Of a stretch of DNA of 64,000 nucleotides, positions 1 through 10,179 are shown piece after piece. The stretch lies in contig JAJDNF010000056.1 in assembly GCA_022340805.1 (NCBI GenBank), positions 18,778-82,777 on the forward strand, written 5' to 3'. This DNA comes from Chromatiaceae bacterium (lineage in GTDB: Bacteria; Pseudomonadota; Gammaproteobacteria; Chromatiales; Chromatiaceae). The notes beneath the pieces are model-generated. The model was not told the origin of the DNA. It worked only from the letters and a program-made list of their open reading frames with translations, and did no database searches. The translations under genes and the position numbers were made by a program. Numbering within the stretch: position 1 is the first letter of the stretch; each line of letters opens with the position of its first letter.

Positions 1-519
1 ATTTTCGATGGCGGGCCGGAGGCGCTCGCGCGCTTTGGCCGTTACCGGCTGATAGGCGACACGATGCGCGGCGAGGCGACGGTCCCGGCAGGCTCCGTGG
101 CGCAGCGGGTACACAGCGCCTTGCGCGATGAGCCGGTCGTGCTGGCGCCGCCGCGTCGTTCGGCGCCGCGCTGGCTGCGACCGGTTGCGGGACTGGCGGT
201 GGCCGCATCGGTGGCGGCCGCTGCGGTGGTGGTCGCCCCGCAGCTGCTGAATGGCTCGAACCAGGGAGCGGACGCTGTGCAGCTCGCGCCCACTACCCCG
301 CAGATCACGATGGCGCCACAACCGGTGGCAGCCGGCCCGGCCGCGATACGCACCACGCAGGTCGATTCAAGCTCGGATGCGGCGCACTGGCAGACGGCCA
401 CGCAGGACATGCAGGCGAGGCTCAATCGCTTGTTGATCGAGCACAACGAATTCGGTGGACATACCGGCATCAATGGTCCGGTTCCGCATATCGGGTTCGT
501 GAGTTATGGCGGCCGCTAG
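1..519 (+). CDS. rseA: RseA/MucA, anti-sigma-E factor (5' end missing)
   Basis: Membrane anti-sigma factor that holds sigma-E (RpoE/AlgU) inactive until envelope stress triggers its proteolysis. The frame is open from base 1, and the first residues (ARFGRYRLIGDTMRGE) match the cytoplasmic RseA domain, so the ORF-track start at 64 is internal. A single membrane segment (LAVAASVAAAAVVVAPQLL) is followed by a periplasmic tail ending in GFVSYGGR. rseB, rseC and a DegP-type protease follow, which is the classical sigma-E operon order; rpoE should lie just outside the window. The assignment is firm; only the N-terminus is missing. Confidence 0.9.
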   Translation: MFDGGPEALARFGRYRLIGDTMRGEATVPAGSVAQRVHSALRDEPVVLAPPRRSAPRWLRPVAGLAVAASVAAAAVVVAPQLLNGSNQGADAVQLAPTTPQITMAPQPVAAGPAAIRTTQVDSSSDAAHWQTATQDMQARLNRLLIEHNEFGGHTGINGPVPHIGFVSYGGR

Positions 520-1618
520 CGGGTACCCGGGGATGCAAAGCGCGCTGCACAGCAGCACCAGCATGCTTATCCATATGTTCGCCTGCACAAGGCTGAGGCC
601 GGCGCGTCCGACGTGTCCCGAGCCCACCGGGACCCTGCGGAACCTGTTCGGATCATGCAGCAGCCGCTGGCTGGTCGCTTGTGGCAGTCTGCTGCTGGTG
701 GGCGCGGCACGCGCGGTCGATGTCTCACCGCATGCACTGCTCGAGCGGATGAACGATGCCGTCCGTCAACTCGATTACGAGGGGCGCTTCGTCGTGCAGT
801 CCGGCAGCCAGATAGATGCCATGTATATCGTGCACCGTTTCGATGGCGGCGCGGAAAAGGAGCGGGTGGTGTCGCTAACCGGCAGTCCACGCGAGATCAT
901 CCGCAGCGACGAGGCGGTAGCCTGCGTTGCACCTGGAAAACGTTTGATCAATGTCGATCGCGGCGCGCATGCGCGATCCTTTTCGCCGCTGCGGGGGGTT
1001 AGCGCCGAACAGCTCGAGATGTCTTACCACGTTGAGTTGCTGGCGCCGGGCCGGGTGGCTGGACATGACGCCTACCAGATTCTGATCCAGCCACGCGATG
1101 ATCTCCGCTATGGTTATCGCCTGTTTGTCGACCAGGACACGGCACTGCCGCTGCGCTCGATGATGTTCGACGAGGCGCAGCAGATCGTATCGCAGATGAT
1201 GTTTGTCGACCTGAAGACCGGGTCATCGGTGACACCGATCGAACACGATATCTCGGCCATGCAGGTGGCGCGGGCCGGCAACCCTGCGCCGATGCCATCC
1301 GAGCGTGAACGTCTCGCCCCGCCGGCATGGACGTTCGCGGACCTGCCGCCCGGTTTTCAGTTGAATGTACACAGGCGCAGGCCGCTGGCCGAGGCCAACG
1401 GCGATCTGGAACATTTTATCTTCTCGGACGGACTGGCGAGCGTGTCTGTGTATATCGAGCCGCACGCCGGTGATGAGGCGCTGAACGGCGAGTCCTCGTT
1501 GGGAGCGGCCAAGGCGGTCGGGCGGATTCTCGGTGATCACGACGTGGTGGTGGTCGGCGAGGTCCCACTCAAGACGCTGTACTGGTTCGCCGAGCATGTC
1601 CGGGCGGCGTCTCGATGA
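506..1618 (+). CDS. rseB: RseB/MucB, periplasmic sensor that protects RseA
   Basis: Periplasmic lipid-sensing protein that binds the RseA periplasmic domain and delays its cleavage. The mature part begins near VDVSPHALLERM and contains the typical YEGRFVVQSG strand and a C-terminal SVYIEP region. An export signal (SRWLVACGSLLLVGAARA) lies about 50 residues into the ORF, so the true start is uncertain: ATGs at 506, 533, 563 and 572 are all in frame and none has a strong Shine-Dalgarno sequence. I keep the ORF boundary, which overlaps the end of rseA by 14 bases. The stop overlaps the rseC start as ATGA. Confidence 0.9.
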   Translation: MAAASGYPGMQSALHSSTSMLIHMFACTRLRPARPTCPEPTGTLRNLFGSCSSRWLVACGSLLLVGAARAVDVSPHALLERMNDAVRQLDYEGRFVVQSGSQIDAMYIVHRFDGGAEKERVVSLTGSPREIIRSDEAVACVAPGKRLINVDRGAHARSFSPLRGVSAEQLEMSYHVELLAPGRVAGHDAYQILIQPRDDLRYGYRLFVDQDTALPLRSMMFDEAQQIVSQMMFVDLKTGSSVTPIEHDISAMQVARAGNPAPMPSERERLAPPAWTFADLPPGFQLNVHRRRPLAEANGDLEHFIFSDGLASVSVYIEPHAGDEALNGESSLGAAKAVGRILGDHDVVVVGEVPLKTLYWFAEHVRAASR

Positions 1619-2136
1619 TCGAAGAGCAGGCGCAGGTTGTCCGAGTCAGCGACGGTTTCGCCGAAATCGTCACGCTGCGCAGGGATGCGTGCGGGTCCTG
1701 TGCCGCCAAGGGCGGCTGCGGCACATCATTGCTCGCCGCGTGGTTTCCGCGACGCCAATTCTCGTTTCTGGTGAAGAACGACATCGCTGCGGTGGCTGGC
1801 GACGAGGTGATCGTCGGCCTCGACGAAGGCCAACTGCAGCGTGGCTCGCTGTTGCTGTACGCGGTGCCGCTGGCAGGACTGCTGCTCGGCGCGATCCTGG
1901 GTGAACGTGCCTTTGCAGGTCTTGGGCTGTCTTCGGAACTCGGGTCCGTTGTTCTTGGTCTATCAGGCCTGATCGTCGCCTTGATGCTCGTGCGCCGGAC
2001 TGCATCCAAGGCACTCATCGGTGGCGAGGCGGGTGTCAGGCTTCTGCGTCTGGCGCGTCGTCCGGTAGTCTTCTCGGCCAGCGGCATCCTGATGCCGCAG
2101 GCACAACAAACGCAAGGTTCAGGAAGTAGACAATGA
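1615..2136 (+). CDS. rseC: RseC/MucC family membrane protein
   Basis: A 173-residue RseC/MucC protein, a family linked to the sigma-E regulon and to SoxR reduction. The N-terminal soluble part carries the family cysteine cluster (CGSCAAKGGCG, about residues 23-33). Two hydrophobic helices follow (about 79-98 and 108-124), then a basic tail. The start overlaps the rseB stop and the end overlaps the mucD start by four bases, so translation is probably coupled. The precise biochemical role is not established for the family. Confidence 0.88.
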   Translation: MIEEQAQVVRVSDGFAEIVTLRRDACGSCAAKGGCGTSLLAAWFPRRQFSFLVKNDIAAVAGDEVIVGLDEGQLQRGSLLLYAVPLAGLLLGAILGERAFAGLGLSSELGSVVLGLSGLIVALMLVRRTASKALIGGEAGVRLLRLARRPVVFSASGILMPQAQQTQGSGSRQ

Positions 2137-3566
2137 AGAAGATCATGAGGCATCAATTCCAGTTGCTGCTTGGGACCGCCCTGTTGGGCCTGGCGCTAAG
2201 CACAGCTACGTTCGCACGCGATCTCCCTGACTTCACGACACTGGCCGAGCAGAACAGCCCGGCGGTCGTGAACATCAGTACCGAGCAGAAGTCATTGTTG
2301 CAGAGAAAGATGCCCAAGGGGTTCTCAGCGCCAGACCTGCCGGAGGACAGCCCGCTGAATGATCTGTTCAAGCACTTTTTCGGTGAGGGTGGCGACGACC
2401 TTGGCGATCGCGACACCGAGTCACTTGGCTCCGGCTTCGTCGTATCCTCGGACGGCTATATTCTGACCAACTACCACGTGGTCGCGGATGCCGACGAGAT
2501 CCAGGTGCATTTCAGCGACCGACGGACCTACCAGGCGAAGGTGATCGGGTCCGACAGGGGCAGCGACGTGGCCCTGATCAAGATCGAGGCGACCGGCCTG
2601 CCGACCGTGAAGATCGGCAAGAGCAACGATCTGAAGGTAGGCGAATGGGTGCTGGCGATCGGCTCGCCGTTCGGCTTCGACCATACCGTCACGGCCGGCA
2701 TCGTCAGCGCCAAGGGGCGCAGTCTGCCGAGCGAGAACTATGTCCCCTTCATCCAGACCGATGTGGCCATCAACCCCGGCAATTCGGGTGGACCGCTGAT
2801 CAACCTCGACGGCGAGGTGGTCGGGATAAACTCGCAAATCTACAGTCGTACTGGCGGCTTCATGGGCCTATCGTTCGCGATCCCGATCGAACTTGCAATG
2901 AACGTGGCTGACCAGCTGCGCGAATTCGGGCGCGTCTCGCGCGGCTATCTCGGGGTGTTGATCCAGGACGTCGATCGCAACCTTGCCGAGTCTTTCGGCA
3001 TGGCGCAGCCGCATGGCGCGCTGGTGTCGCGCGTGATGCCGGATTCGCCGGCCGACAAGGCCGGGATCAAGGTCGGCGACATCATCCTCGCCTTCAACGG
3101 CAAGCGTCTGCTCAATTCGAGCCAGTTGCCGCCACTGGTCGGCACCACCCGGATCGACGACAAGGCGACCCTGCTGGTGCTGCGCGGTGGCCATGAGCGT
3201 GACATCCAGGTCTCGGTCGGGCAACTTCCCGACCAAGAGCAGGCGGCCGAGCCCGAACCGGCGAAGGCCGAACCGGACCAGATCGAGCAGATCGGCCTGG
3301 TGGTCATCGATATCGAGCCGCAGGTCCGCGAACAACTCGGCATGGAGGGCAGTGGTGGGGCCCTGGTCGGCAAGGTGTCGCCCGGTCCTGCGCAGGATGC
3401 GGGGCTGCGCCGCGGTGACATCGTGCTGATGTTCGATGGTGTGGACGTCAAGAGTGCCAAGCATCTGCGCGAGCTGATCGACAAGGCCGGGGACAAGCGC
3501 ACCGTCGCGGTCCTGGTCAGGCGCGGCGAGAGCCCGATGTTCCTGGCCTTGCGCCTCAACAGCTGA
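2133..3566 (+). CDS. mucD: MucD/DegP-type periplasmic serine protease with two PDZ domains
   Basis: HtrA-family protease and chaperone that degrades misfolded envelope proteins and feeds back on sigma-E. The signal peptide is cleaved after about residue 28 (ALSTATFA). The trypsin-like domain shows the full triad: His115 in NYHVV, Asp145 in SDVALIK and Ser218 in GNSGG. PDZ1 spans roughly residues 275-370 and PDZ2 roughly 390-470, separated by an acidic linker (EQAAEPEPAKAEPDQ). The length of 477 residues is normal for DegP/DegQ/MucD. It is the last large gene of the rse operon, starting inside the rseC stop. Confidence 0.95.
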   Translation: MKKIMRHQFQLLLGTALLGLALSTATFARDLPDFTTLAEQNSPAVVNISTEQKSLLQRKMPKGFSAPDLPEDSPLNDLFKHFFGEGGDDLGDRDTESLGSGFVVSSDGYILTNYHVVADADEIQVHFSDRRTYQAKVIGSDRGSDVALIKIEATGLPTVKIGKSNDLKVGEWVLAIGSPFGFDHTVTAGIVSAKGRSLPSENYVPFIQTDVAINPGNSGGPLINLDGEVVGINSQIYSRTGGFMGLSFAIPIELAMNVADQLREFGRVSRGYLGVLIQDVDRNLAESFGMAQPHGALVSRVMPDSPADKAGIKVGDIILAFNGKRLLNSSQLPPLVGTTRIDDKATLLVLRGGHERDIQVSVGQLPDQEQAAEPEPAKAEPDQIEQIGLVVIDIEPQVREQLGMEGSGGALVGKVSPGPAQDAGLRRGDIVLMFDGVDVKSAKHLRELIDKAGDKRTVAVLVRRGESPMFLALRLNS

Positions 3567-3569
3567 GCG

Positions 3570-3827
3570 TTGGCGACGCCGCCTCCCGTCTTCTACTTTC
3601 GGGACGGCTGCCACCTGTGCGAGGAACTGGCAGCCGTATTGTTTCGTGGCTGGCCGGAACAGGCTGCGGTCATGGAGTGGCGCGATGTCGATGCGCGCCC
3701 GGAGTGGCGCAGGATGCACGGTGCGTCTGTCCCGGTGCTGATGGCGGGCGACCAGGTCGTCTGTGCACTGCTGCCGGACTTGGCACGGATCGAGCAGTAT
3801 TTCGGACCCATGGCGAATCCGGTATAA
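3570..3827 (+). CDS. Small glutaredoxin-like thioredoxin-fold protein
   Basis: An 85-residue protein with a thioredoxin-fold start ([15 protein letters not shown]) carrying a CxxC redox motif, and a cis-proline region (ASVPVLMAG). It belongs to the DUF836 glutaredoxin-like family. It probably starts at TTG 3570, three bases after the mucD stop, so it is the last gene of the rse-mucD operon. This family often lies between mucD and lepA in gammaproteobacteria. It has no signal peptide, so it should be cytoplasmic. The substrate is unknown. Its stop codon overlaps a TATAAT sequence. Confidence 0.8.
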   Translation: MATPPPVFYFRDGCHLCEELAAVLFRGWPEQAAVMEWRDVDARPEWRRMHGASVPVLMAGDQVVCALLPDLARIEQYFGPMANPV

Positions 3828-3828
3828 T
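3823..3828 (+). promoter_or_regulatory. Candidate -10 box (TATAAT) upstream of lepA
   Basis: A perfect TATAAT overlaps the stop codon of the glutaredoxin-like gene and is followed by a GC-rich discriminator (CCGCGC), as seen in growth-rate-controlled promoters. No convincing -35 box lies at 16-18 bases upstream. Transcription from it would cross the hairpin at 3861-3892 before reaching lepA. Confidence 0.4.
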
Positions 3829-3860
3829 CCGCGCATCTTGCTGCGGGACGAACATCCAGA

Positions 3861-3892
3861 ACGGAACTTTCCGATGGAAAGTTCCGTTTTTT
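3861..3892 (+). terminator. Perfect 12-bp hairpin with T-run between the rse-mucD operon and lepA
   Basis: ACGGAACTTTCC and GGAAAGTTCCGT form a perfect 12-base-pair stem with a GAT loop, followed directly by five Ts. It is the clearest intrinsic terminator in the window. It can end the rse-mucD transcript, or act as an attenuator for a short leader starting at the TATAAT just upstream. Confidence 0.85.
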
Positions 3893-3924
3893 CATCCGCT
3901 TGGCCTCATCCTGACCCCACGTGC

Positions 3925-5730
3925 ATGACCGACCAAAGTCATATCAGAAATTTCTCGATCATCGCCCACATTGACCACGGTAAATCGACGATCGCAGATC
4001 GATTCATCCAGGTCTGCGGGGGGCTGACCCAACGCGAGATGGCCGCGCAGGTCCTCGACTCGATGGATATCGAGCGTGAGCGTGGTATCACTATCAAGGC
4101 ACAGTCGGTCACGCTCCATTACCCGGCGCGCAACGGCGAGATCTACCAGCTCAACTTCATCGACACACCCGGACACGTGGATTTCTCCTACGAGGTGTCG
4201 CGTTCACTGGCGGCCTGCGAAGGGGCCCTGCTGGTCGTCGACGCCGCCCAGGGTGTCGAGGCACAGAGTGTGGCCAATTGCTACACCGCGATCGAACAGG
4301 GCCTGGAGGTCCTACCGGTATTGAACAAGATCGATCTGCCGTCGGCGGACCCCGATCGCGTGGTCACCGAGATCGAGGAGATCATCGGCATTGAGGCAAC
4401 CGAAGCGCTGCATGTCAGCGCCAAGACTGGACTCGGCATACCCGACCTGCTCGAGGCCCTGGTCGCACATGTCCCGCCGCCAAAGGGCGATCCGGCCGCG
4501 CCTTTGCAGGCCTTGATCATCGACTCCTGGTTTGATTCCTATGTCGGTGTGATCTCGCTGATCCGGGTGGTCAACGGCGCGATCCGGCCCAAGGACAAGA
4601 TGCGCGTGATGTCGACCGGGCGGGTGTACCAGGTCGAAAAGGTCGGCGTGTTCACGCCCAAGCGCCTCGACAAGGGCGAGCTCGGCACCGGCGAGGTCGG
4701 TTTCGTGATCGCGGGGATCAAGGAGGTCGACGGGGCCCCGGTTGGCGACACGCTGACCCTGGAAAACCGCCGCGCGGCCTCGGCATTGCCCGGTTTCCGC
4801 GAGGTCCGTCCGCGCGTGTTCGCCGGCCTTTACCCGATCAGCTCGGACGACTACGACGGGTTCCGCGACGCCCTGCAAAAGCTCAAACTCAACGATTCCG
4901 CGCTGCACTATGAGCCGGAGACCTCGCAGGCGCTGGGATTCGGTTTTCGTTGCGGCTTCCTCGGTATGCTGCACATGGAGATCGTGCAGGAGCGCCTCGA
5001 GCGTGAATACAACCTCGATCTGATCACCACCGCGCCCACGGTGGTCTACGAGATCGAGTTGAACGACGGCAGTGTGATCCTGATCGACAACCCGGCGACC
5101 CTGCCGGATCCGGGCAAGTTCCGCGAAGTGCGCGAACCGATCATCGAGGCCCATATCCTGGTTCCGCAGGACTACCTTGGCAATGTGATCAATCTGTGCA
5201 TCGAAAAGCGCGGCATGCAGAAGAACATGCAATACCTGGGCGGACAGGTGCAGCTGGTCTACGAATTACCGATGAACGAGGTCGTGCTGGATTTCTTCGA
5301 TCGCCTGAAATCGGTCAGCCGCGGCTATGCCTCTTTCGAATATGAATTCAAACGCTTCCAGCCGGCGCCGCTGGTCAAGCTGGATATTCTGATCAATGCC
5401 GAACGGGTCGACGCCCTGTCGCTGATCGTCCATCGTGACCACGCAGAGGCGCGCGGTCGCGAGCTCACTGAGCGCATGCGCGACATCATTCCGCGGCAGA
5501 TGTTCGAGGTCGCGATCCAGGCCGCGATCGGCAGCAAGGTGATTGCCCGCTCCACGGTCAAGGCGTTGCGCAAGAACGTGACCGCGAAGTGCTACGGCGG
5601 AGATGTCACGCGCAAACGTAAGCTCTTGGAAAAACAGAAGGCCGGCAAGAAGCGCATGAAGCAGGTCGGCCGCGTAGAGATCCCGCAAGAAGCATTCCTC
5701 GCGGTGCTGCAGGTGGGGAAGGACAACTGA
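3925..5730 (+). CDS. lepA: Elongation factor 4 (LepA), ribosome-associated GTPase
   Basis: Translational GTPase that acts on the ribosome during elongation and assembly. The G1 motif (AHIDHGKST), a conserved threonine switch (ERGITIKAQ), G3 (DTPGHVDF) and G4 (NKID) are all visible in the first 130 residues. EF-G-like domains and the LepA-specific basic C-terminus ([23 protein letters not shown]) follow. The start at ATG 3925 ([19 protein letters not shown]) gives 601 residues, against 599 in E. coli. The ORF-track start at 3763 runs back through the terminator and is rejected. lepB follows 54 bases downstream. Confidence 0.96.
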   Translation: MTDQSHIRNFSIIAHIDHGKSTIADRFIQVCGGLTQREMAAQVLDSMDIERERGITIKAQSVTLHYPARNGEIYQLNFIDTPGHVDFSYEVSRSLAACEGALLVVDAAQGVEAQSVANCYTAIEQGLEVLPVLNKIDLPSADPDRVVTEIEEIIGIEATEALHVSAKTGLGIPDLLEALVAHVPPPKGDPAAPLQALIIDSWFDSYVGVISLIRVVNGAIRPKDKMRVMSTGRVYQVEKVGVFTPKRLDKGELGTGEVGFVIAGIKEVDGAPVGDTLTLENRRAASALPGFREVRPRVFAGLYPISSDDYDGFRDALQKLKLNDSALHYEPETSQALGFGFRCGFLGMLHMEIVQERLEREYNLDLITTAPTVVYEIELNDGSVILIDNPATLPDPGKFREVREPIIEAHILVPQDYLGNVINLCIEKRGMQKNMQYLGGQVQLVYELPMNEVVLDFFDRLKSVSRGYASFEYEFKRFQPAPLVKLDILINAERVDALSLIVHRDHAEARGRELTERMRDIIPRQMFEVAIQAAIGSKVIARSTVKALRKNVTAKCYGGDVTRKRKLLEKQKAGKKRMKQVGRVEIPQEAFLAVLQVGKDN

Positions 5731-5784
5731 CCGGGCCCCCATCGATCGCATGGGGAGCGCGTATCACTGAGTTTGGGAAGGAAG

Positions 5785-6627
5785 ATGCAGACGACCTTGA
5801 TTTTCGCCTTTTTTGCACTGCTCGTTTGGGTGGTGGTCGCGTTCGGCATCGAGCCGGCCCTGGCCCTTGCCACCTTGGTTACCGGCGTGGTCTGGCTGGC
5901 CTATCGCCTGGTGAAGGGCAAGTCGGACAAGCAGACGTTGCCGTCCAGCATCGAATATGCGCGCTCGTTCTTCCCCATCTTCCTGATCGTGTTGCTGCTG
6001 CGCGCATTTCTCGTCGAGCCGTTCCGCATACCCTCAGGTTCGATGATGCCGACGCTGCTGGTTGGGGATTTCATCCTGGTGAACAAGTTCGCCTATGGCA
6101 TCCGGCTGCCGGTGAGCAAGACCAAGGTGGTCGGGGTAGGGGAGCCGAAACGCGGGGATATCGTGGTGTTCCGCTGGCCGGTCAACCCGCGTCTGGACTA
6201 TATCAAGCGCGTGGTCGGCCTGCCCGGCGATCGTATTCATTACCAGAACAAGACCCTTTTCATAAACGGCAAGCCGGTGCCTATCGAGGCCGTCGGGCAG
6301 TATCAGCCGGAAGGCTCGGGGATGCGTGCACTCGGCTCGATCGAGGGTCGCGAGCAACTCGGCGACGTGCAGCATGCCGTGCTGGTCAACCCGCTGGCGC
6401 CGGACTTCAGTCCGTCATGCGGCTTTATGGGGCACCGCGAGGTCACTGTGCCCGAGGGCCACTATCTGATGATGGGAGACAACCGCGATGACAGCAACGA
6501 CGGCCGCTGTTGGGGCTTTGTCCCTGAGGAAAACCTGGTCGGCAAGGCATTTTTCGTCTGGCTGAGCTGGGATTGGCAGCGTTCGGGCTTCTTTGCGCCG
6601 AGTCGCATCGGCTCCATCGAGAACTGA
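5785..6627 (+). CDS. lepB: Signal peptidase I (LepB)
   Basis: Inner-membrane leader peptidase that cleaves signal peptides of exported proteins with a Ser-Lys dyad. Two N-terminal membrane helices (about residues 3-40 and 60-80) precede the catalytic serine (PSGSMMPTL, about Ser86) and the general-base lysine (YIKRVVGLPGD, about Lys141). The box E motif GDNRDDSNDGR is present. I choose ATG 5785, preceded by GGAAGGAAG; a TTG at 5773 is possible. It forms a translocation, translation and RNA-processing operon with lepA upstream and rnc downstream. Confidence 0.95.
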   Translation: MQTTLIFAFFALLVWVVVAFGIEPALALATLVTGVVWLAYRLVKGKSDKQTLPSSIEYARSFFPIFLIVLLLRAFLVEPFRIPSGSMMPTLLVGDFILVNKFAYGIRLPVSKTKVVGVGEPKRGDIVVFRWPVNPRLDYIKRVVGLPGDRIHYQNKTLFINGKPVPIEAVGQYQPEGSGMRALGSIEGREQLGDVQHAVLVNPLAPDFSPSCGFMGHREVTVPEGHYLMMGDNRDDSNDGRCWGFVPEENLVGKAFFVWLSWDWQRSGFFAPSRIGSIEN

Positions 6628-6700
6628 GTCGCGACAGAATTTTCAAGCCAGGCATTGAGTCTGCCGATACATCGGTTACCCTTATTGCAGGAATAGCCTT

Positions 6701-7080
6701 ATGACACCGAAGCTTATGGTCAAGAAACAGAGCGGCATGACCATGCTGTCCTGGCTCATCGTGCTTGCCATCGTAGTGTTTTTCATCCTGATCGGCATCA
6801 AGATGGTGCCGACCTACCTGGAAAACTACTCGATCAAGCAGGTGCTGAAGAACATGGAGAACGACCGCGACGTACGTGCCATGTCGGCCGGGGAGATGAA
6901 GAAATCCTTCCTCAAGCGCCTCAAGATCAACAGCGTCTACGAATTCGATCGCGACGCCATCAAGATCAAGAAAGAAAAGTCCGGCACCAGCTTTAAGGTG
7001 GACTACGAAATCCGCAAACCGGTCGCCGGTAATGTCTCGATCATTATGGTATTTTCGGAATCCGCCAACTTTCCTCCACC

Positions 7081-7084
<4 letters not shown>
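6701..7084 (+). CDS. DUF4845 membrane protein between lepB and rnc
   Basis: A 127-residue protein with an N-terminal membrane helix (GMTMLSWLIVLAIVVFFILIGI) that resembles a type IV pilin-like N-terminus, followed by a soluble domain (YLENYSIKQVLKNM). The family is routinely found between lepB and rnc in gammaproteobacteria; its function is unknown. The gene has a good ribosome-binding site (GCAGGAATAG) and its stop overlaps the rnc start by four bases. Confidence 0.85.
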
Positions 7085-7745
<661 letters not shown>

Positions 7746-7749
<4 letters not shown>

Positions 7750-8633
7750 GTTTTCGCAGCGGATATGCGGTCCTGGTGGGGCGACCCAATGTCGGCAAGT
7801 CGACACTGTTGAACCGGCTGCTCGGACAAAAACTGGCCATCACCTCGCATAAGCCGCAGACCACACGGCACCGTATCCTCGGCATCCGTTCGCAGGACGA
7901 CGGACAGATCGTGTTCGTGGACACACCGGGGATCCACGATCGCGGCGGCAAGGCGATGAACCAGTATCTCAACCGTACCGCCTACACTGCGCTACAGGAC
8001 GTCGACGTGGCGATTTTCGTGGTCCAGGCGATGGCCTGGATGCCGGAGGACGAACGCGTACTGAATGCCATCGAGCGCGCGGGTGTGCCGGCGATCGTCG
8101 CAGTGAACAAGGTCGACCTGATCTCGCCCAAGGAAAAACTGCTGCCGTTCATGCAGACCCTGGCGAGCCGCCACGCGTTCGTCGAGATGGTCCCGGTATC
8201 GGCGCGCGACGGCGAGAACGCCGAGGTGCTTGCACAAGCGGTCTTGAATCGCCTGCCCGAGGGTGAGCCGATCTTTCCGGATGATCAGCTCAGCGATCGT
8301 TCGGAACGTTTTTTCGCCGCCGAACTTCTGCGCGAGCAGTTGATCCGTCGCTACCACCGCGAGCTACCCTACTCGGTGACTGTCGAGATCGAGCGTTTTG
8401 AAGAGGTGGATGGTCGCTACGACATTGGGGCGGTGATCTGGGTCGAGCGCGAGAGCCAACGCGCGATTCTGCTGGGCAAGGGCGGCGAGGCAATGAAGCA
8501 GGCCGCGACCGCCGCGCGCAAGGCAATGAATGATTTCTTCCAGACCCGTGTGCATCTGGAGGTCTGGATCAAGGTCAAGAAAAGCTGGTCCAGTGACGAG
8601 GCCAGTCTGGTCTCGCTGGGTTACACGGATTGA
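7746..8633 (+). CDS. era: GTPase Era, 30S ribosome maturation
   Basis: Essential GTPase that binds 16S rRNA and supports 30S assembly. The P-loop (GRPNVGKST), switch region (TTRHRI), G3 (DTPGIH) and G4 (NKVD) are present in the first 130 residues. The C-terminal KH domain contains the GKGGEAMKQAATAAR loop. The 295-residue length fits the family. It is coupled to rnc by an ATGA overlap, and recO begins three bases after its stop. Confidence 0.96.
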
Positions 8634-8636
8634 ATA

Positions 8637-9323
8637 TTGGACGCGCAGAGCCTGCAGCCCGCCTATGTTCTGCATACGCGACGCTATGGTGACAGCAGCC
8701 TGATCGCCGACCTGTTTGTGCGCGAACAGGGCCGCGTGGCCTGTATCGCCAAGGGCGTGTTGCGGGCACGCAGAGCGGACACCCGGATCCAGCCTTTCCA
8801 ACCCCTGTTGGTCGATGTGCGCGGGCGCAGCGAGGTGCTGACCCTGGCGCGCGCCGAGCCGGCCGGTGCAGCACTGCAACTGCTTGGCCGCGGTCTGTAC
8901 TGCGGCCTCTATCTCAACGAGCTCCTGCTCAAGCTGACGCCCCGCCAGGATGCCTACCCGGCGCTGTTCGATGATTACGCGCTGGCGATCCAGGCAATGC
9001 AGGCGGGTGGACAGTTGGAGCCGGTACTGCGCCATTTCGAGGTCAGGCTGCTGGAACACCTGGGCCTGGGGCTGGTGCTCGAACACGATTACCGGGGACA
9101 GCCGGTCGTCGCCGAGCGCCGTTACATTTATGATGTCGGTGCCGGCCCTCAACAGTGTATCGGCGACGAGCCGACTGCGATCCACGGCCGTACACTGTTG
9201 GCGCTCAGGTCTGGAGAATTGGCCGACCGCGCATCACTGCGCGAGGCCAGGGAACTCATGCGCCGGGTCCTGCATCATCACCTCGATGGACGGCCGCTGC
9301 GCAGCCGCGAACTGTTTCGATGA
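8637..9323 (+). CDS. recO: DNA repair protein RecO
   Basis: Recombination mediator that helps load RecA onto SSB-coated DNA in the RecFOR pathway. The N-terminal OB-fold has the expected PAYVLHTRRYGDSSLIADLFV start and VACIAKGVLRA strand; a helical C-terminal domain follows. The best start is TTG 8637, three bases after era, because no ATG precedes the conserved N-terminus. The 228-residue length is typical. pdxJ follows directly. Confidence 0.92.
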   Translation: MDAQSLQPAYVLHTRRYGDSSLIADLFVREQGRVACIAKGVLRARRADTRIQPFQPLLVDVRGRSEVLTLARAEPAGAALQLLGRGLYCGLYLNELLLKLTPRQDAYPALFDDYALAIQAMQAGGQLEPVLRHFEVRLLEHLGLGLVLEHDYRGQPVVAERRYIYDVGAGPQQCIGDEPTAIHGRTLLALRSGELADRASLREARELMRRVLHHHLDGRPLRSRELFR

Positions 9324-9368
9324 ATGCGGGCCCGCGCAACCAGAACAACCGCTACCCGACGACGAGAC

Positions 9369-10106
9369 ATGAGCAACTACGAAAGACTGCTGGGCATCAA
9401 CATCGACCACGTCGCGACGCTGCGCCAGGCGCGCGGGACACGTTATCCGGAGCCTATCCAGGCGGCCCTGGTGGCCGAGCAGGCTGGTGCCGATTCGATC
9501 ACACTGCACCTGCGCGAGGATCGGCGGCACATTCAGGACCGCGACGTCGAGATGCTGCGCGGTATCCTGCAGACGCGTATGAACCTGGAGATGGCCGCCA
9601 CCGCCGAGATGCTCGACATTGCGACGCGCATACGGCCGGCTGACTGTTGCCTGGTGCCGGAGAAGCGCGCCGAATTGACCACCGAAGGCGGCCTGGATGC
9701 CGCAGCCAGCATCCCCTACCTGAGGGACTACTGTGCCGCGCTGGCCGCTGCCGGTGTGCGCGTTTCGCTGTTCATCGATGCCGATCCGCGGCAACTCGAG
9801 GCGGCGGTCGAGATCGGGGCACCGGTGGTCGAGATCCACACCGGTCACTATGCCGACGCGCCCGAACCTTACGCTGCGCAGGCCGCGCTGGGACGGATTG
9901 CGAATGCAGTCAGTCAGGGTCTGCAGCTTGGCCTGCAGGTCAATGCCGGGCATGGCCTGGACTATCACAACGTGAGGGGCGTGGCGGCGATAGACGGGAT
10001 CCTCGAATTCAACATCGGTCACGCGATCGTCAGCCGGGCCTTGTTCGCCGGTCTGCACAACGCGGTCGCCGACATGAAGCGCCTGTTACAGCCGCCAGGG
10101 GCATGA
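9369..10106 (+). CDS. pdxJ: Pyridoxine 5'-phosphate synthase PdxJ
   Basis: Condenses 3-amino-2-oxopropyl phosphate with deoxyxylulose 5-phosphate to make pyridoxine 5'-phosphate (vitamin B6). The N-terminal [16 protein letters not shown], the HLREDRRHI loop and the [12 protein letters not shown] region match the family. ATG 9369 gives 245 residues, the usual length; ATG 9324 would add a basic 15-residue tail and is less likely. acpS, the common next gene, is absent here: the kinase gene on the other strand follows instead. Confidence 0.95.
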   Translation: MSNYERLLGINIDHVATLRQARGTRYPEPIQAALVAEQAGADSITLHLREDRRHIQDRDVEMLRGILQTRMNLEMAATAEMLDIATRIRPADCCLVPEKRAELTTEGGLDAAASIPYLRDYCAALAAAGVRVSLFIDADPRQLEAAVEIGAPVVEIHTGHYADAPEPYAAQAALGRIANAVSQGLQLGLQVNAGHGLDYHNVRGVAAIDGILEFNIGHAIVSRALFAGLHNAVADMKRLLQPPGA

Positions 10107-10179
10107 GCAGGGCGGGTCGGGAGCTTGCGCCCTGATGCCGACGAAGGCCGTTCCGTCAAGGCTGCCGGCAGGTCTGCGC

